Assembly (NCBI GenBank): GCA_934433135.1
Contig: CAKRZO010000001.1
Coordinates: forward strand, 1-64,000
DNA: 64,000 nucleotides
Direction: 5' to 3'
DNA from: an uncultured Acetatifactor sp.
GTDB taxonomy: Bacteria > Bacillota > Clostridia > Lachnospirales > Lachnospiraceae
In this document: piece after piece, positions 8,539-17,861 of the stretch
How the letters are laid out: each line of letters starts with the position of its first letter
How positions within the stretch are numbered: the stretch's first letter is position 1
Translations under genes and position numbers: made by a program
Notes under the pieces: model-generated
Database searches by the model: none
What the model was told of the DNA's origin: nothing
What the model saw: the letters and a program-made list of their open reading frames with translations, nothing else

Positions 8539-9597
8539 TTAGTAAAATACATGATGACCGATAACCAGTCCCTCTCTTCCGTTATTCCGTCTGAAGTGGG
8601 TAAGATCACCTACATTGGAAACTCCCGAAAGTGCTTCCTGCGCTGCCTGAATACAGCTTTCCTTGATCTTACCGGATTCATAAACACGGTTTACTTTCCC
8701 GCTCATTGCCGGTGTAAACTGTCCGGAGGCATAAATTACTCCGTGAATGCTGTCCGGATAAGCACTGCTTCTGACACGGTTCATAACGACTGCGCCAACC
8801 GCAAGCTGACCCTCATAGCTTTCTCCGCCGGCCTCACACTGAATCAATGCTGCCAGCAGAAGCGTGGTATCTGCATCGGTTGTATATTCGCCGTAATTTA
8901 CATGGCGCTTTGCCTCTTTTTCTTTCTCTTTTCTTGCCTTGATTTCCTCCATGCTCTCTGCCGTATCAATTAAAAAATCCAGTGTAAGATACTCTTCCAG
9001 AGCATATCCGTCCGTTCCGTCATAATCGATGCAGACCCAGCCGTCCTCCTGAACAGATACTACTTCCACCATCTCTCCTTTCGGGAGCACTCCAAGAACT
9101 TCAGAGGAACTGTCTGCCTCTTTACGGATACGCAAGGCCTCATCCATATAAGCAATCAGTCTTCCCACATCGCTTGCAAGAGCCTGAGCCTCCTCGCCGA
9201 ACAAAAGATACTTATCATTTGCCCAGCCGATCACATTTCCGGACTGTAGTCTGGTCCATCCGTCCTTTCTCTCCAAAATTGTACCGCCGCAATCCTTATA
9301 CAGTTTCCCGACGATCTCTGCGCTGTTGCCTGCCTCACTCCTGATATTTACGGCATTTTTTACATTTGCCATAACCTTTTGTGTCTTTTCTGCTTTGTCG
9401 CCCAGATTTTCCGTTGCAGAACCGTTTTCAACAGGCTTTGCAGCACTCGGATCCAGAATGGCAGCAACTCCTCCGTTCAGAAAATCCAGATACGTTTTAT
9501 TACCGGCCGCCTGCGCAGTCATATCCAAAGCGGCAATCAGACTGACGATTGTCAGTAATCCTGCCATGACAGCGGACAGCCTTCTGCTTCTTGCCAT
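8539..9597 (-). CDS. Secreted SleB-type cell wall hydrolase with two SH3b domains
   Basis: Exported peptidoglycan hydrolase (Hydrolase_2/SleB fold, lytic transglycosylase-like). N-terminal signal or anchor (AVMAGLLTIVSLIAAL), then two SH3b cell-wall-binding repeats (VNIRSEAGNSAEIVG about residues 85-145; LRIRKEADSSSEVLG about 155-215), and the catalytic domain after about 240 with LIQCEAGGESYEGQLAV, whose Glu residues are the family's likely catalytic acids, and MNRVRSSAYP. GGAGG lies 8 nt before the ATG at 9597. It has its own strong promoter. A spore-cortex or vegetative role cannot be told apart. Confidence 0.9.
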   Translation of the reverse strand: MARSRRLSAVMAGLLTIVSLIAALDMTAQAAGNKTYLDFLNGGVAAILDPSAAKPVENGSATENLGDKAEKTQKVMANVKNAVNIRSEAGNSAEIVGKLYKDCGGTILERKDGWTRLQSGNVIGWANDKYLLFGEEAQALASDVGRLIAYMDEALRIRKEADSSSEVLGVLPKGEMVEVVSVQEDGWVCIDYDGTDGYALEEYLTLDFLIDTAESMEEIKARKEKEKEAKRHVNYGEYTTDADTTLLLAALIQCEAGGESYEGQLAVGAVVMNRVRSSAYPDSIHGVIYASGQFTPAMSGKVNRVYESGKIKESCIQAAQEALSGVSNVGDLTHFRRNNGREGLVIGHHVFY

Positions 9598-9684
9598 ATT
9601 TTTTACCTCCAACAAATTTACATCATAATTGTATCGCTTTCTTAACTAATTTATTACAGAATTATTAAATTTGTTACGGCATAT

Positions 9685-9713
9685 ATCATAGCAAAAGACT
9701 TTCCGTTTGTCAA
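9685..9713 (-). promoter_or_regulatory. Promoter of the cell wall hydrolase gene
   Basis: Minus-strand TTGACA, 17 nt, TATGAT. The predicted start near 9678 gives a leader of about 80 nt that is very AT rich. Confidence 0.8.
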
Positions 9714-9822
9714 CCCCCCGAATTTCAAAGCAGAAATTGCGATTTCTATATCTTGTTTTTATGATTTCATTTTGTATATTGATGAATTATTTGAAGTTTT
9801 TCCAAAAATACCGTCCCTCTGT

Positions 9823-10620
9823 TTACTGCAAATCTCTGGCTTTTTGAATACATGCTTCCATTGCGTCCATTATGGCAGCTCTGAAACCGCATTCCTCCAG
9901 AACCTTAACTGCCTGAATGGTGGTTCCGCCCGGAGAGCAAACCATATCCTTCAGTTCTCCGGGATGTTTTCCCGTTTCCAGCACCATCTTTGCACTGCCC
10001 AGAACGGAGCGGGCCGCAAATTCGTAAGCCTGCGCTCTCGGCATTCCTTCTGCCACAGCTTCATCGGCCATAGCTTCGATAAAAAGGAAAACATAAGCCG
10101 GAGAGCTGCCGCTGACTCCAACCACAACATCCATCAGCCTCTCCGGTACTACGCTTGCACTGCCGAATGTCCTAAGAAGACGCAAAACCGTTTTCATCTC
10201 TTCATTCGTGACCTTTTCACCCGCGCAGACTCCGGTACAGCCCTCGCCTACCAGTGCCGGCGTATTGGGCATGCAGCGAATCACCTTATATTCCTCACCG
10301 AATGCATTCTGCAGATAGGAAAGCGTTTTGCCGGCCGCAATGCTGACAATCAACGTCTTACTGCTGACACTATCTTTAATCTGTGCAATTACTTCGGGGA
10401 AAAAAACAGGTTTTATTGCCAGGAATAAAACATCCGCCTCTTTTGCAACCACACGATTATCCTGCACCGTATGAATTCCGCACTGCTCTCTTACTGCCTC
10501 TATCGTCTTGTCGGTTCTGGCAGAGCCGATGATCTCCTGCGGCTTAGCTGCCCCCTCCTTTAAGATTCCTCCGATCATTGCCTTTGCCATATTTCCCAAT
10601 CCGATAAATCCGATTTTCAT
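9823..10620 (-). CDS. proC: Pyrroline-5-carboxylate reductase
   Basis: Last step of proline synthesis, NAD(P)H dependent. Rossmann motif GFIGLGNMAKAMIGG at the N-terminus, CMPNTPALVGEG in the middle, and the conserved C-terminal dimer/substrate segment (GVSGSSPAYVFLFIEA, VCSPGGTTIQ). The ATG at 10620 gives the usual 265 aa. AAAGGA is 12 nt upstream, a long spacing, and an ATG at 10632 is too close to it, so the exact start is a little uncertain. It follows an rRNA methyltransferase gene by about 50 nt. Confidence 0.95.
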   Translation of the reverse strand: MKIGFIGLGNMAKAMIGGILKEGAAKPQEIIGSARTDKTIEAVREQCGIHTVQDNRVVAKEADVLFLAIKPVFFPEVIAQIKDSVSSKTLIVSIAAGKTLSYLQNAFGEEYKVIRCMPNTPALVGEGCTGVCAGEKVTNEEMKTVLRLLRTFGSASVVPERLMDVVVGVSGSSPAYVFLFIEAMADEAVAEGMPRAQAYEFAARSVLGSAKMVLETGKHPGELKDMVCSPGGTTIQAVKVLEECGFRAAIMDAMEACIQKARDLQ

Positions 10621-10669
10621 TTTGATACCCATTCCTTTCACTTTACTTAAGACACCAAGCTTTATGACT

Positions 10670-11458
10670 TTATAACCGTCTCTGACGCAATGCCTCATAC
10701 ATCAATAATGCGGATGCCACTGCGGCATTTAAAGATTCCACTTTTCCTTCCATGGGAATCTTTAAATAACAGTCTGCCAGATCCGCCGTCTCCTTCTTCA
10801 ATCCGTTTCCTTCATTCCCGATCAGGAAAGCAGTAGGCGTAAGGAAAGAAAAACTGCTGTAATATTCCTTTCCATCCAGATGCGCCGCATAAATGCGAAC
10901 ACTCTTTTCCTTCATTTTGCAGATTGTTTTTTTAATATCATCTGTTATCATAAAAGGAACCCTGTATATCGACCCCATAGTTGCCCTTATGACCTTGGGG
11001 TTAAAGATATCTACCGTATCAGCCGTCATGATAACGCCTGTTATTCCAGCACCTTCTCCGGTACGCAGAATCGTTCCCAGGTTTCCGGGATCCTGCAATC
11101 CCTCCAGGATCAAAAAAAGCGGCTGTTTTTTCTGTAAAAGTTCTTCCAGATCATAGTGCGGCTGTTTTAATACCGCCAAAATTCCCTGCGGCGTCTGAGT
11201 ATCCGACATTCTTGCAAAGACTTCTCTGCTTACAACTTCGTATCCTGTCTGAAGGAGTTTCTTCCATATATATGTATTTTCTTTTGCCTTACCCAGAGAG
11301 TCTTCCGACAAATACACCTCTCGAACCCATTCCACAGGCGCCTCCGAATACATTTTGAATCCTTCTGCAAGAAATACTTCATCTTTTTTCCTCTGTTTGG
11401 CCTTATTCTGCCAGATTACTGTCTGTTTCACCTTCTGATTCGTAAGACTGCTGATCAT
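10670..11458 (-). CDS. TrmH/SpoU family RNA 2'-O-methyltransferase
   Basis: SAM-dependent ribose methyltransferase with a trefoil-knot fold, probably acting on 23S rRNA. N-terminal L30e-like substrate-binding part to about residue 100, then the three SpoU motifs: LEGLQDPGNLGTILRT, FLIGNEGNGL, and IPMEGKVESLNAAVASALL. AAGGAGGG precedes the ATG. The target nucleotide cannot be read from sequence alone; RlmB- or TsnR-like enzymes are closest. Confidence 0.9.
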   Translation of the reverse strand: MISSLTNQKVKQTVIWQNKAKQRKKDEVFLAEGFKMYSEAPVEWVREVYLSEDSLGKAKENTYIWKKLLQTGYEVVSREVFARMSDTQTPQGILAVLKQPHYDLEELLQKKQPLFLILEGLQDPGNLGTILRTGEGAGITGVIMTADTVDIFNPKVIRATMGSIYRVPFMITDDIKKTICKMKEKSVRIYAAHLDGKEYYSSFSFLTPTAFLIGNEGNGLKKETADLADCYLKIPMEGKVESLNAAVASALLMYEALRQRRL

Positions 11459-11557
11459 ACTTCCCTCCTTACTGTTCCTTTCCTTCTATGCGTTTCTTCT
11501 ACGTAATGATATCACGAATTGTTCCGCTGCAAGCAGCTCCCGCAATTTATGAAATAA

Positions 11558-11600
11558 CAGGCTGCAGACCCTCACTTCTTCGTGCCGAATCTGCAGCCTG
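11558..11600 (-). terminator. Terminator of pfkA
   Basis: Perfect 11-bp arms (CAGGCTGCAGA, 11558-11568; partner 11590-11600) with a 21-nt loop, 45 nt after the pfkA stop. On the minus strand the stem is followed by TTATTTCATAAATT. Confidence 0.65.
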
Positions 11601-11644
11601 CTGTCCCGATTTTACTTCCGGGGATTGTTACGATATTCCTTATT

Positions 11645-12616
11645 TTACTGAAGCAGATGAGCAACTTCCCAGTGATACTCATCAATGCTCTTTTCCATAT
11701 TTAATGCTTCTTCAATATCATAATCCACAAATTTTCCATTCTTCATGGCAATGACACGGTTGGTCTTGCCCGCAAGCATCGTATCTACCGCATAAGCGCC
11801 CATAATTGATGCATTGTAACGATCCGTACAGGTCGGACTTCCGCCTCTTTGCATGTATCCTAAGATCGTTGCACGGGTTTCGATTCCCGTTGCAGCTTCA
11901 ATTCTTCTTGCCATAGAAGTGGAATGGCCGATTCCTTCCGCATTAATAATAATATGATGCGTTTTTCCTCTCTTCCGGTTATCAATAATATTGTTGATAA
12001 TGTTCTGTTCGTTAAAATCATACTTTTCCGGAAGGAGAATATCTTCTGCACCATTAGCAATACCGCACCACAGAGCAATGTATCCGGCATTTCTTCCCAT
12101 AACCTCAATAATACTGCACCTCTCATGAGAAGACGAAGTATCTTTTACCCTGTCAATTGCCTGCATGGCCGTATTCACAGCTGTATCAAAACCGATCGTA
12201 TAATCCGTACAGGCAATGTCCAGATCAATAGTGCCCGGCAGACCGATGGTATTGATTCCCAGTCTGGACAACGCCTGCGCTCCTCTGTAGGAGCCGTCTC
12301 CACCGATAACAACAATGCCGTCGATTCCATGCTTTCTGCAGTTCTCAGCGCCTTTCATCTGTCCTTCCTTGGTCTTGAATTCCAGACATCTTGCCGTTCC
12401 TAAAATCGTACCGCCTCTTTGTATAATCTCGGAAACACTTCTGGATTCCATATCTATAATTTCTTCGTTCAACAGGCCCATATAGCCTTTTTTGATGCCT
12501 TTTACCTTCAGGCCCCTGCCAATGGCAGTTCTTACTACTGCACGAATTGCAGCATTCATTCCGGGTGCATCTCCGCCGCTTGTCAATACCCCAATTGTCT
12601 TCAGCTCTTTTGCCAT
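11645..12616 (-). CDS. pfkA: ATP-dependent 6-phosphofructokinase
   Basis: Glycolytic phosphorylation of fructose 6-phosphate. N-terminal LTSGGDAPGMNAAIRA, ATP site IGGDGSYRGA (the Gly in GGDGS is the ATP-type signature; PPi enzymes have Asp), substrate motif TIGFDTA and MGRNAGYIALW. The catalytic loop reads GTIDLDI where the textbook motif is TIDND, so the residue between the two Asp is Leu; both Asp are kept. AAGGAGG is well placed for the ATG at 12616; 323 aa is standard. It follows dnaE at a 65-nt gap in the same direction. Confidence 0.96.
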   Translation of the reverse strand: MAKELKTIGVLTSGGDAPGMNAAIRAVVRTAIGRGLKVKGIKKGYMGLLNEEIIDMESRSVSEIIQRGGTILGTARCLEFKTKEGQMKGAENCRKHGIDGIVVIGGDGSYRGAQALSRLGINTIGLPGTIDLDIACTDYTIGFDTAVNTAMQAIDRVKDTSSSHERCSIIEVMGRNAGYIALWCGIANGAEDILLPEKYDFNEQNIINNIIDNRKRGKTHHIIINAEGIGHSTSMARRIEAATGIETRATILGYMQRGGSPTCTDRYNASIMGAYAVDTMLAGKTNRVIAMKNGKFVDYDIEEALNMEKSIDEYHWEVAHLLQ

Positions 12617-12681
12617 GACGTTATCCTCCTTGTATTGCGGACTTTCCGCGTTCCTAACCACTTTCTATTTTAATCCATTTT

Positions 12682-15600
12682 TCAACGCTTTTCAATAGGT
12701 TTCGTTATTATTTTAACATTTCCGCTTCCAAATACAACATTCAAACGGTCGACCAGATCCTGATCCGCTTTCACACACCGATTTGCGGGCAAAATACAGA
12801 ACTTTTTCGTATCTTTCAGGAAAACAACCAGGTTATCCGTTCCGTCGGAATCCGCTGTAACATCAAACAACTTCTGCTGCGCTGCATGGTAAGCATCTTC
12901 GTTTTCAAACTGCACCCAGATTCCTTCAGGGAGTCTGGATCCCGCATATTCTCTCTTAGGTGCCGAAGAAGGGGAAGGGGAAGCAGAACCGTAACCCATA
13001 TTTCCCCTGTTTACCTGAGTCGATGCATAATCTCCTTGCGGCATGTTGTTTCTTCGAAAAGGATTTCCGCCCCTGGACGCTTCCTCAAAGGTTACGATCT
13101 GTTCACACAAAATCTTTCCGTCCTTTTCTTCTTCCAACACGGCCCGGCCTTTTACAAAAATTCTGGCATCCTCCTGAAGAAGTCCGGAATATTTTTCATA
13201 ATCTCTGGGAAATACAACCACTTCCACACTTCCGACCAGATCCTCCACGGTCAGGAAAGCCATTACCTTATCCTGTTTGGTATATTTAATCGTCTTCTCC
13301 GCAATCATTCCGCCCACAATAACAGTTGACTGATCCGCAACCACAGCCGCTCCGGTCTCTTCATCCGGAATAAAATCATTGGACGTATTGGTCTTAAATC
13401 GCTCCCATAACGCTCTGTCTTCTTCCAGCGGATGACCGCTTACATAAATGCCCAGAACTTCTTTTTCGAAAGAAAGCAGCATATCTTTGGGATACTCTCC
13501 TACATCCGGCATCCGGATATCAAAATCCTCCCTGACCTCTTCTCCTACAATATCAAACAGTGTCAACTGACCGGCCATATTGTTTTTTTTGTCCTTTACA
13601 ATCCGATCCAGAATCTGAATATAAACACTCATAAACTGCTTTCTGGTTCCGCCCAAACTGTCCAAAGCTCCGGCCTTTATAAAGTTTTCAATGGCTTTTT
13701 TATTGACGTCCTTGTCGGCAATGCGGGTAATAAAGTCCTTAAGATTGGTAAACCTTCCTCTCTCCCTGCGTTCTTTGACGATGCTGTCAATCACCGGTCT
13801 TCCCACTCCTTTAATAGCGGTCAGTGCGTATCGTATTTTCTCTCCGGAAACGGAAAAGCCCGCTTCCCCTTCGTTAATATCCGGCGGCATAATGGAAATT
13901 CCCATACTCCTGCAGGTGAGAATATATTCCGATACTTTCTTGGAATTGTCAATTACAGATGTCAGCAAAGCCGCCATAAATTCCACCGGATAGTAGTACT
14001 TCAACCATGCTGTCTGGTAAGCAACTACAGCATAGCATGCCGCATGGGATTTGTTAAAAGCGTATTTGGCAAAATCCATCATTTCGTTGTAAATGCGGCC
14101 CGCAACCGCTTCATCAATTCCCCTGGCAATACAGCCCGGAACATGTTCCTCTTCATTTCCGTAAATAAAGTTGGCACGTTCCTTTTCCATGACCGCCTGC
14201 TTTTTCTTACTCATGGCACGTCTTACCAGGTCGCTTCGGCCGAGGGTATACCCGCCCAGATCTCTTACAATCTGCATAACCTGCTCCTGGTACACAATAC
14301 ATCCGTAAGTCGGCTCCAGAATCGGTTCCAGCTGTGGGCAGGAATACACCACTTCTCCGCCGGAGTTTTTCCCTTTGATGTACTTTGGGATAAAATCCAT
14401 GGGCCCCGGCCGATACAAAGAAATTCCCGCAATGATATCTTCCAGGTTCTTAGGACGCAGTTCTTTCATAAAGTTCTTCATTCCGGAACTTTCCAACTGG
14501 AACACGCCCTCCGTCCTTCCTGTCCCGATGGCATTTAAAACAGCAATATCGTTCATATCAATCTCATCGATATTGATTTTCTTTCCGGTATTTTTCTCAA
14601 TGAAACGAAGGGCATCATGAATTACCGTCAATGTTCTTAAACCCAGGAAATCCATCTTCAAAAGGCCAAGTTCTTCCAAGGTTGTCATCGTAAACTGTGT
14701 CGTAATGGATCCGTCCGATCCCCGTGACAGGGGTACAAACTCCTCCGCTGCCTTTTGACAAATAACAACTCCTGCCGCATGCATGGAAGTATGCCTGGGA
14801 AGTCCTTCCAGACGCTTGCACATATCAATCAGATGATGTACCTGTTCATCCGTTTCATACAGTTTCCGAAATTCCGGATTCAATTCCAAAGCTCTGTCCA
14901 ATGTAATATTTAATTCAAAAGGAACCATTTTTGCGATGGAATCCGCAAATGCATACGGCAGATCCATTACTCTGGCTACATCCCGGATCACTCCTTTGGC
15001 CGCCAGCGTACCGAAGGTCACAATCTGTACAACCTTATCCGCTCCGTATTTTCTCCCTACGTAATCGATCACTTCCTGCCTTCTCTCATAGCAAAAGTCA
15101 ATATCGATATCCGGCATGGAGACACGTTCCGGATTTAAGAAACGCTCAAACAGAAGATTATATTTAATCGGATCAATATTGGTAATTTTCAGGCAATACG
15201 AAACAATGCTTCCGGCAGCGGACCCTCTTCCCGGCCCCACCGGAATTCCGTTTTTTCTGGCATAATTAATGAAATCCCAGACGATCAGGAAATAATCCAC
15301 ATATCCCATTTTCCGGATTACGCCAAGTTCGTAATCCAACCTCTGGCGAAGTGTCTGGCCGCTTTCTCCGGTCGGACGATTTTCATCCTGATACCGTTCT
15401 TTCAGCCCCTCGCTGCATAGTTTATTCAGATATCCCCAGGAATCATATCCCTCCGGCACTTCATACTTGGGCAGCTTCGTCACGCCGAATTCAATCTCCA
15501 CTTCACAACGCTGCGCGATCCTGTGGGTATTCTCCACAGCTTCCCAGGCATAGGGAAACAGTGCTTTCATTTCCTCTTCGCTTTTTACATAGTATTGTCC

Positions 15601-16320
15601 GCCTTCGTAGCGCATCCGATCCTGATCGGAAAGTTTCTTACCGGTCTGAAGGCACAGAAGAATATCATGAGAATCGGCATCCTCCGCATAGGTATAATGC
15701 ACATCATTGGTAGCAACCAGTTCAATTCCCAGTTCCCGGCTCATTTTCAAAAGTTCTGTATTAACAATTTTTTGTTCCGGCAGACCATGATCCTGCAGTT
15801 CCAGGAAAAAATTGCCCTTTCCGAAGCAATCTTCATACTTTTTGGCAGCCTTTCTTGCTTCTTCCAAAAGACCTTTGGTAATATAGCGCTGTACTTCTCC
15901 CGCAAGGCAGGCGGACAGGGCGATAATTCCTTCATGGAACCGGTTTAACAGTTCCATATCCACTCGCGGCTTATAGTAATATCCTTCCGTGAAGCCTCTG
16001 CTGACGATTTTCATCAGATTGGCATACCCGACATTATTCTCCGCAAGCAAAACCAGATGATAATACCTGTCTTCCCCGCCGTTTGCTTCCTTATCAAACC
16101 GGGAACCGGGCGCTACATAAACCTCACAACCCAAAATCGGACGGATTCCCGCTGCTTTGGCGGCACGGTAAAAATCAATCACACCGTACATGACACCATG
16201 GTCTGTAATCGCAGCGCTGTCCATTCCCAGTTCCTTGACTCTGGCTACATATTCTTTTATTTTGTTGGAACCATCCAGCAGCGAGTATTCTGTATGCACA
16301 TGCAGATGTGTAAATGCCAT
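12682..16320 (-). CDS. dnaE: DNA polymerase III alpha subunit, DnaE type
   Basis: Replicative C-family polymerase. The PHP domain is at the N-terminus with its metal motifs intact (HLHVHTEYSLLDG, AITDHGVMYG). The polymerase core has GRGSAAGS and the catalytic MPDIDIDF; helix-hairpin-helix (IKGVGRPVIDSI) and an OB-fold (VIVGGMIAEKTIKYTK) follow. 1212 aa is slightly long for the family; the C-terminal 100 residues include a Ser/Pro/Asn-rich stretch (MGYGSASPSPSSAPKR). A GGAGG precedes the ATG, 15 nt after the metK stop region. No epsilon-type exonuclease insertion, so this is DnaE and not PolC. Confidence 0.97.
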   Translation of the reverse strand: MAFTHLHVHTEYSLLDGSNKIKEYVARVKELGMDSAAITDHGVMYGVIDFYRAAKAAGIRPILGCEVYVAPGSRFDKEANGGEDRYYHLVLLAENNVGYANLMKIVSRGFTEGYYYKPRVDMELLNRFHEGIIALSACLAGEVQRYITKGLLEEARKAAKKYEDCFGKGNFFLELQDHGLPEQKIVNTELLKMSRELGIELVATNDVHYTYAEDADSHDILLCLQTGKKLSDQDRMRYEGGQYYVKSEEEMKALFPYAWEAVENTHRIAQRCEVEIEFGVTKLPKYEVPEGYDSWGYLNKLCSEGLKERYQDENRPTGESGQTLRQRLDYELGVIRKMGYVDYFLIVWDFINYARKNGIPVGPGRGSAAGSIVSYCLKITNIDPIKYNLLFERFLNPERVSMPDIDIDFCYERRQEVIDYVGRKYGADKVVQIVTFGTLAAKGVIRDVARVMDLPYAFADSIAKMVPFELNITLDRALELNPEFRKLYETDEQVHHLIDMCKRLEGLPRHTSMHAAGVVICQKAAEEFVPLSRGSDGSITTQFTMTTLEELGLLKMDFLGLRTLTVIHDALRFIEKNTGKKINIDEIDMNDIAVLNAIGTGRTEGVFQLESSGMKNFMKELRPKNLEDIIAGISLYRPGPMDFIPKYIKGKNSGGEVVYSCPQLEPILEPTYGCIVYQEQVMQIVRDLGGYTLGRSDLVRRAMSKKKQAVMEKERANFIYGNEEEHVPGCIARGIDEAVAGRIYNEMMDFAKYAFNKSHAACYAVVAYQTAWLKYYYPVEFMAALLTSVIDNSKKVSEYILTCRSMGISIMPPDINEGEAGFSVSGEKIRYALTAIKGVGRPVIDSIVKERRERGRFTNLKDFITRIADKDVNKKAIENFIKAGALDSLGGTRKQFMSVYIQILDRIVKDKKNNMAGQLTLFDIVGEEVREDFDIRMPDVGEYPKDMLLSFEKEVLGIYVSGHPLEEDRALWERFKTNTSNDFIPDEETGAAVVADQSTVIVGGMIAEKTIKYTKQDKVMAFLTVEDLVGSVEVVVFPRDYEKYSGLLQEDARIFVKGRAVLEEEKDGKILCEQIVTFEEASRGGNPFRRNNMPQGDYASTQVNRGNMGYGSASPSPSSAPKREYAGSRLPEGIWVQFENEDAYHAAQQKLFDVTADSDGTDNLVVFLKDTKKFCILPANRCVKADQDLVDRLNVVFGSGNVKIITKPIEKR

Positions 16321-16335
16321 GGTACCTCCTTTTAA

Positions 16336-17526
16336 TTACCGTAAATATTGCTTCAGCAACTCCACCTTGTCGGTCTGTTCCCAGGGAAGCTTCAGATCAT
16401 CTCTGCCGAAATGTCCATAAGCTGCTGTCTGGCGATAAATCGGTCTGCGAAGATCAAGCATCTTAATGATTCCGGCAGGACGAAGATCAAAATGGGCCCG
16501 GATGATTTCCACCAGTTTATCATCTTCCACTTTACCGGTTCCGAAGGTATCCACCATAATAGATGTAGGATGTGCTACACCGATCGCATAGGACAGCTGG
16601 ATCTCACACTTTTCAGCCAGACCTGCCGCTACAATATTCTTTGCAACATATCTTGCCGCATAAGCTGCGCTTCTGTCAACCTTTGTGCAGTCCTTTCCGG
16701 AAAAAGCTCCGCCGCCGTGACGGGCATATCCGCCATAGGTGTCTACAATGATTTTTCTTCCGGTCAGTCCGCTGTCACCGTTCGGTCCGCCGATGACAAA
16801 ACGCCCTGTGGGGTTGATATAGAATTTGGTATTTTCATCTATCATTTCCGCCGGGAGCACCGGATCAAAAATGTATTTTTTTACGTCCCCATGAATCTGT
16901 TCCTGGGTTACCTTTTCATCATGCTGGGTAGACAATACCACTGCTTCCAGGCGGAAAGGCTTCCCATTTTCATCATATTCCACGGAAACCTGGCTTTTGC
17001 CGTCCGGTCTTAAATATCCAAGCGTACCGTCTTTGCGCACCTTGGTTAACTGTCTCGTCAGTTTATGGGCAAGGGAAATCGGATAGGGCATCAATTCCGG
17101 AGTTTCATTCACCGCATAGCCGAACATCATCCCCTGGTCTCCGGCTCCGATCGAATCCAATTCTTCATCTGTCATATGACTCTCTCTTACTTCCAGCGCC
17201 TTATCCACGCCCATGGCAATATCCGCAGACTGCTTATCCAGAGAAACCATAACCGCACAGGTATTACCGTCAAATCCCTTTCCCGAAGAATCATATCCGA
17301 TCTCGGTAACAGTCTTTCTTACAATGGCCGGGATATCAATACTGGCTTTGCTGGTAATTTCTCCCATTACCAGCACAAAGCCGGTATTTGTGCAAGTCTC
17401 ACAAGCAACTCTGCTGTAAGGATCCTGTTCCATTAAAGCGTCCAGAACCGCATCCGATACTGCATCACAGATTTTGTCGGGATGTCCTTCTGTTACTGAT
17501 TCCGATGTGAATAAACGTTTTTCCAT
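16336..17526 (-). CDS. metK: S-adenosylmethionine synthetase
   Basis: Makes SAM from methionine and ATP. Signatures TSESVTEGHPDKICD, GAGDQGMMFGYA, GGPNGDSGLTGRK and the loop GGGAFSGKDCTKVDRS are intact. The ATG at 17526 is chosen for its AAAGGAG at 6 nt; the longer frame to 17613 runs through the riboswitch leader. 396 aa is standard. Expression is almost certainly switched off by SAM through the leader element upstream. Confidence 0.98.
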   Translation of the reverse strand: MEKRLFTSESVTEGHPDKICDAVSDAVLDALMEQDPYSRVACETCTNTGFVLVMGEITSKASIDIPAIVRKTVTEIGYDSSGKGFDGNTCAVMVSLDKQSADIAMGVDKALEVRESHMTDEELDSIGAGDQGMMFGYAVNETPELMPYPISLAHKLTRQLTKVRKDGTLGYLRPDGKSQVSVEYDENGKPFRLEAVVLSTQHDEKVTQEQIHGDVKKYIFDPVLPAEMIDENTKFYINPTGRFVIGGPNGDSGLTGRKIIVDTYGGYARHGGGAFSGKDCTKVDRSAAYAARYVAKNIVAAGLAEKCEIQLSYAIGVAHPTSIMVDTFGTGKVEDDKLVEIIRAHFDLRPAGIIKMLDLRRPIYRQTAAYGHFGRDDLKLPWEQTDKVELLKQYLR

Positions 17527-17624
17527 TTTCTTCTCCTTTGCCTGCCCCATGGGCTCATCTCTTATTCTGCCCCGGAAATATTCCGGAGCGCTTTCTATAC
17601 CAGAAAAGAGCACTTTCCTGATAT

Positions 17625-17650
17625 AGAAAAAATCCGCTTAAAAAGCGGAC
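17625..17650 (-). terminator. Riboswitch expression-platform terminator
   Basis: Minus-strand stem TCCGCTT / AAGCGGA with a 3-nt loop followed by a T run. It lies between the SAM aptamer and metK, as expected for transcriptional control: with SAM bound the terminator forms. Confidence 0.85.
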
Positions 17651-17673
17651 CTGTAATTTAGAATTACCAGATC

Positions 17674-17775
17674 CTCTTATTGTTCGACCATTACTCGCTC
17701 AGGTAGGCACCTTCCGTTATCGGGGTTGCCGTGGCTTCATCGATCCTATGTATCTCCACCAGCTCTGAATAAGAG
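17674..17775 (-). promoter_or_regulatory. SAM-I (S-box) riboswitch aptamer controlling metK
   Basis: Minus-strand sequence has the S-box landmarks in order: closing stem CTCTTATTCAGAG, GGTGGAG, GATGAAGCC-CGGCAACC, AAGGTGCC, GAGCGA, then the 3' closing strand AATAAGAG. The pairing of the two ends (P1) is complete. Upstream lies a consensus promoter, downstream a terminator, then metK. Confidence 0.96.
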
Positions 17776-17819
17776 AAATCCTGCTGCCTAAGCAGCTGAA
17801 TATTTATTTTTTCACCAAT

Positions 17820-17848
17820 ACAATACTCTTTTTTGAGGCTTCTGTCAA
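17820..17848 (-). promoter_or_regulatory. Promoter for the metK riboswitch transcript
   Basis: Minus-strand TTGACA, 17 nt, TATTGT, located in the 14 nt to 42 nt just past the murA stop codon. Gives a transcript start near 17813. Confidence 0.8.
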
Positions 17849-17861
17849 TAACAAATTTGCC

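Noticed and set aside
13432..14538. Plus-strand open frame of 368 codons inside dnaE
   Set aside because: Antisense to a fully conserved polymerase gene; no start signals and no recognisable domain.
17674..17775. T-box leader for metK
   Set aside because: The sequence matches S-box landmarks in order; the T-box antiterminator consensus is absent.
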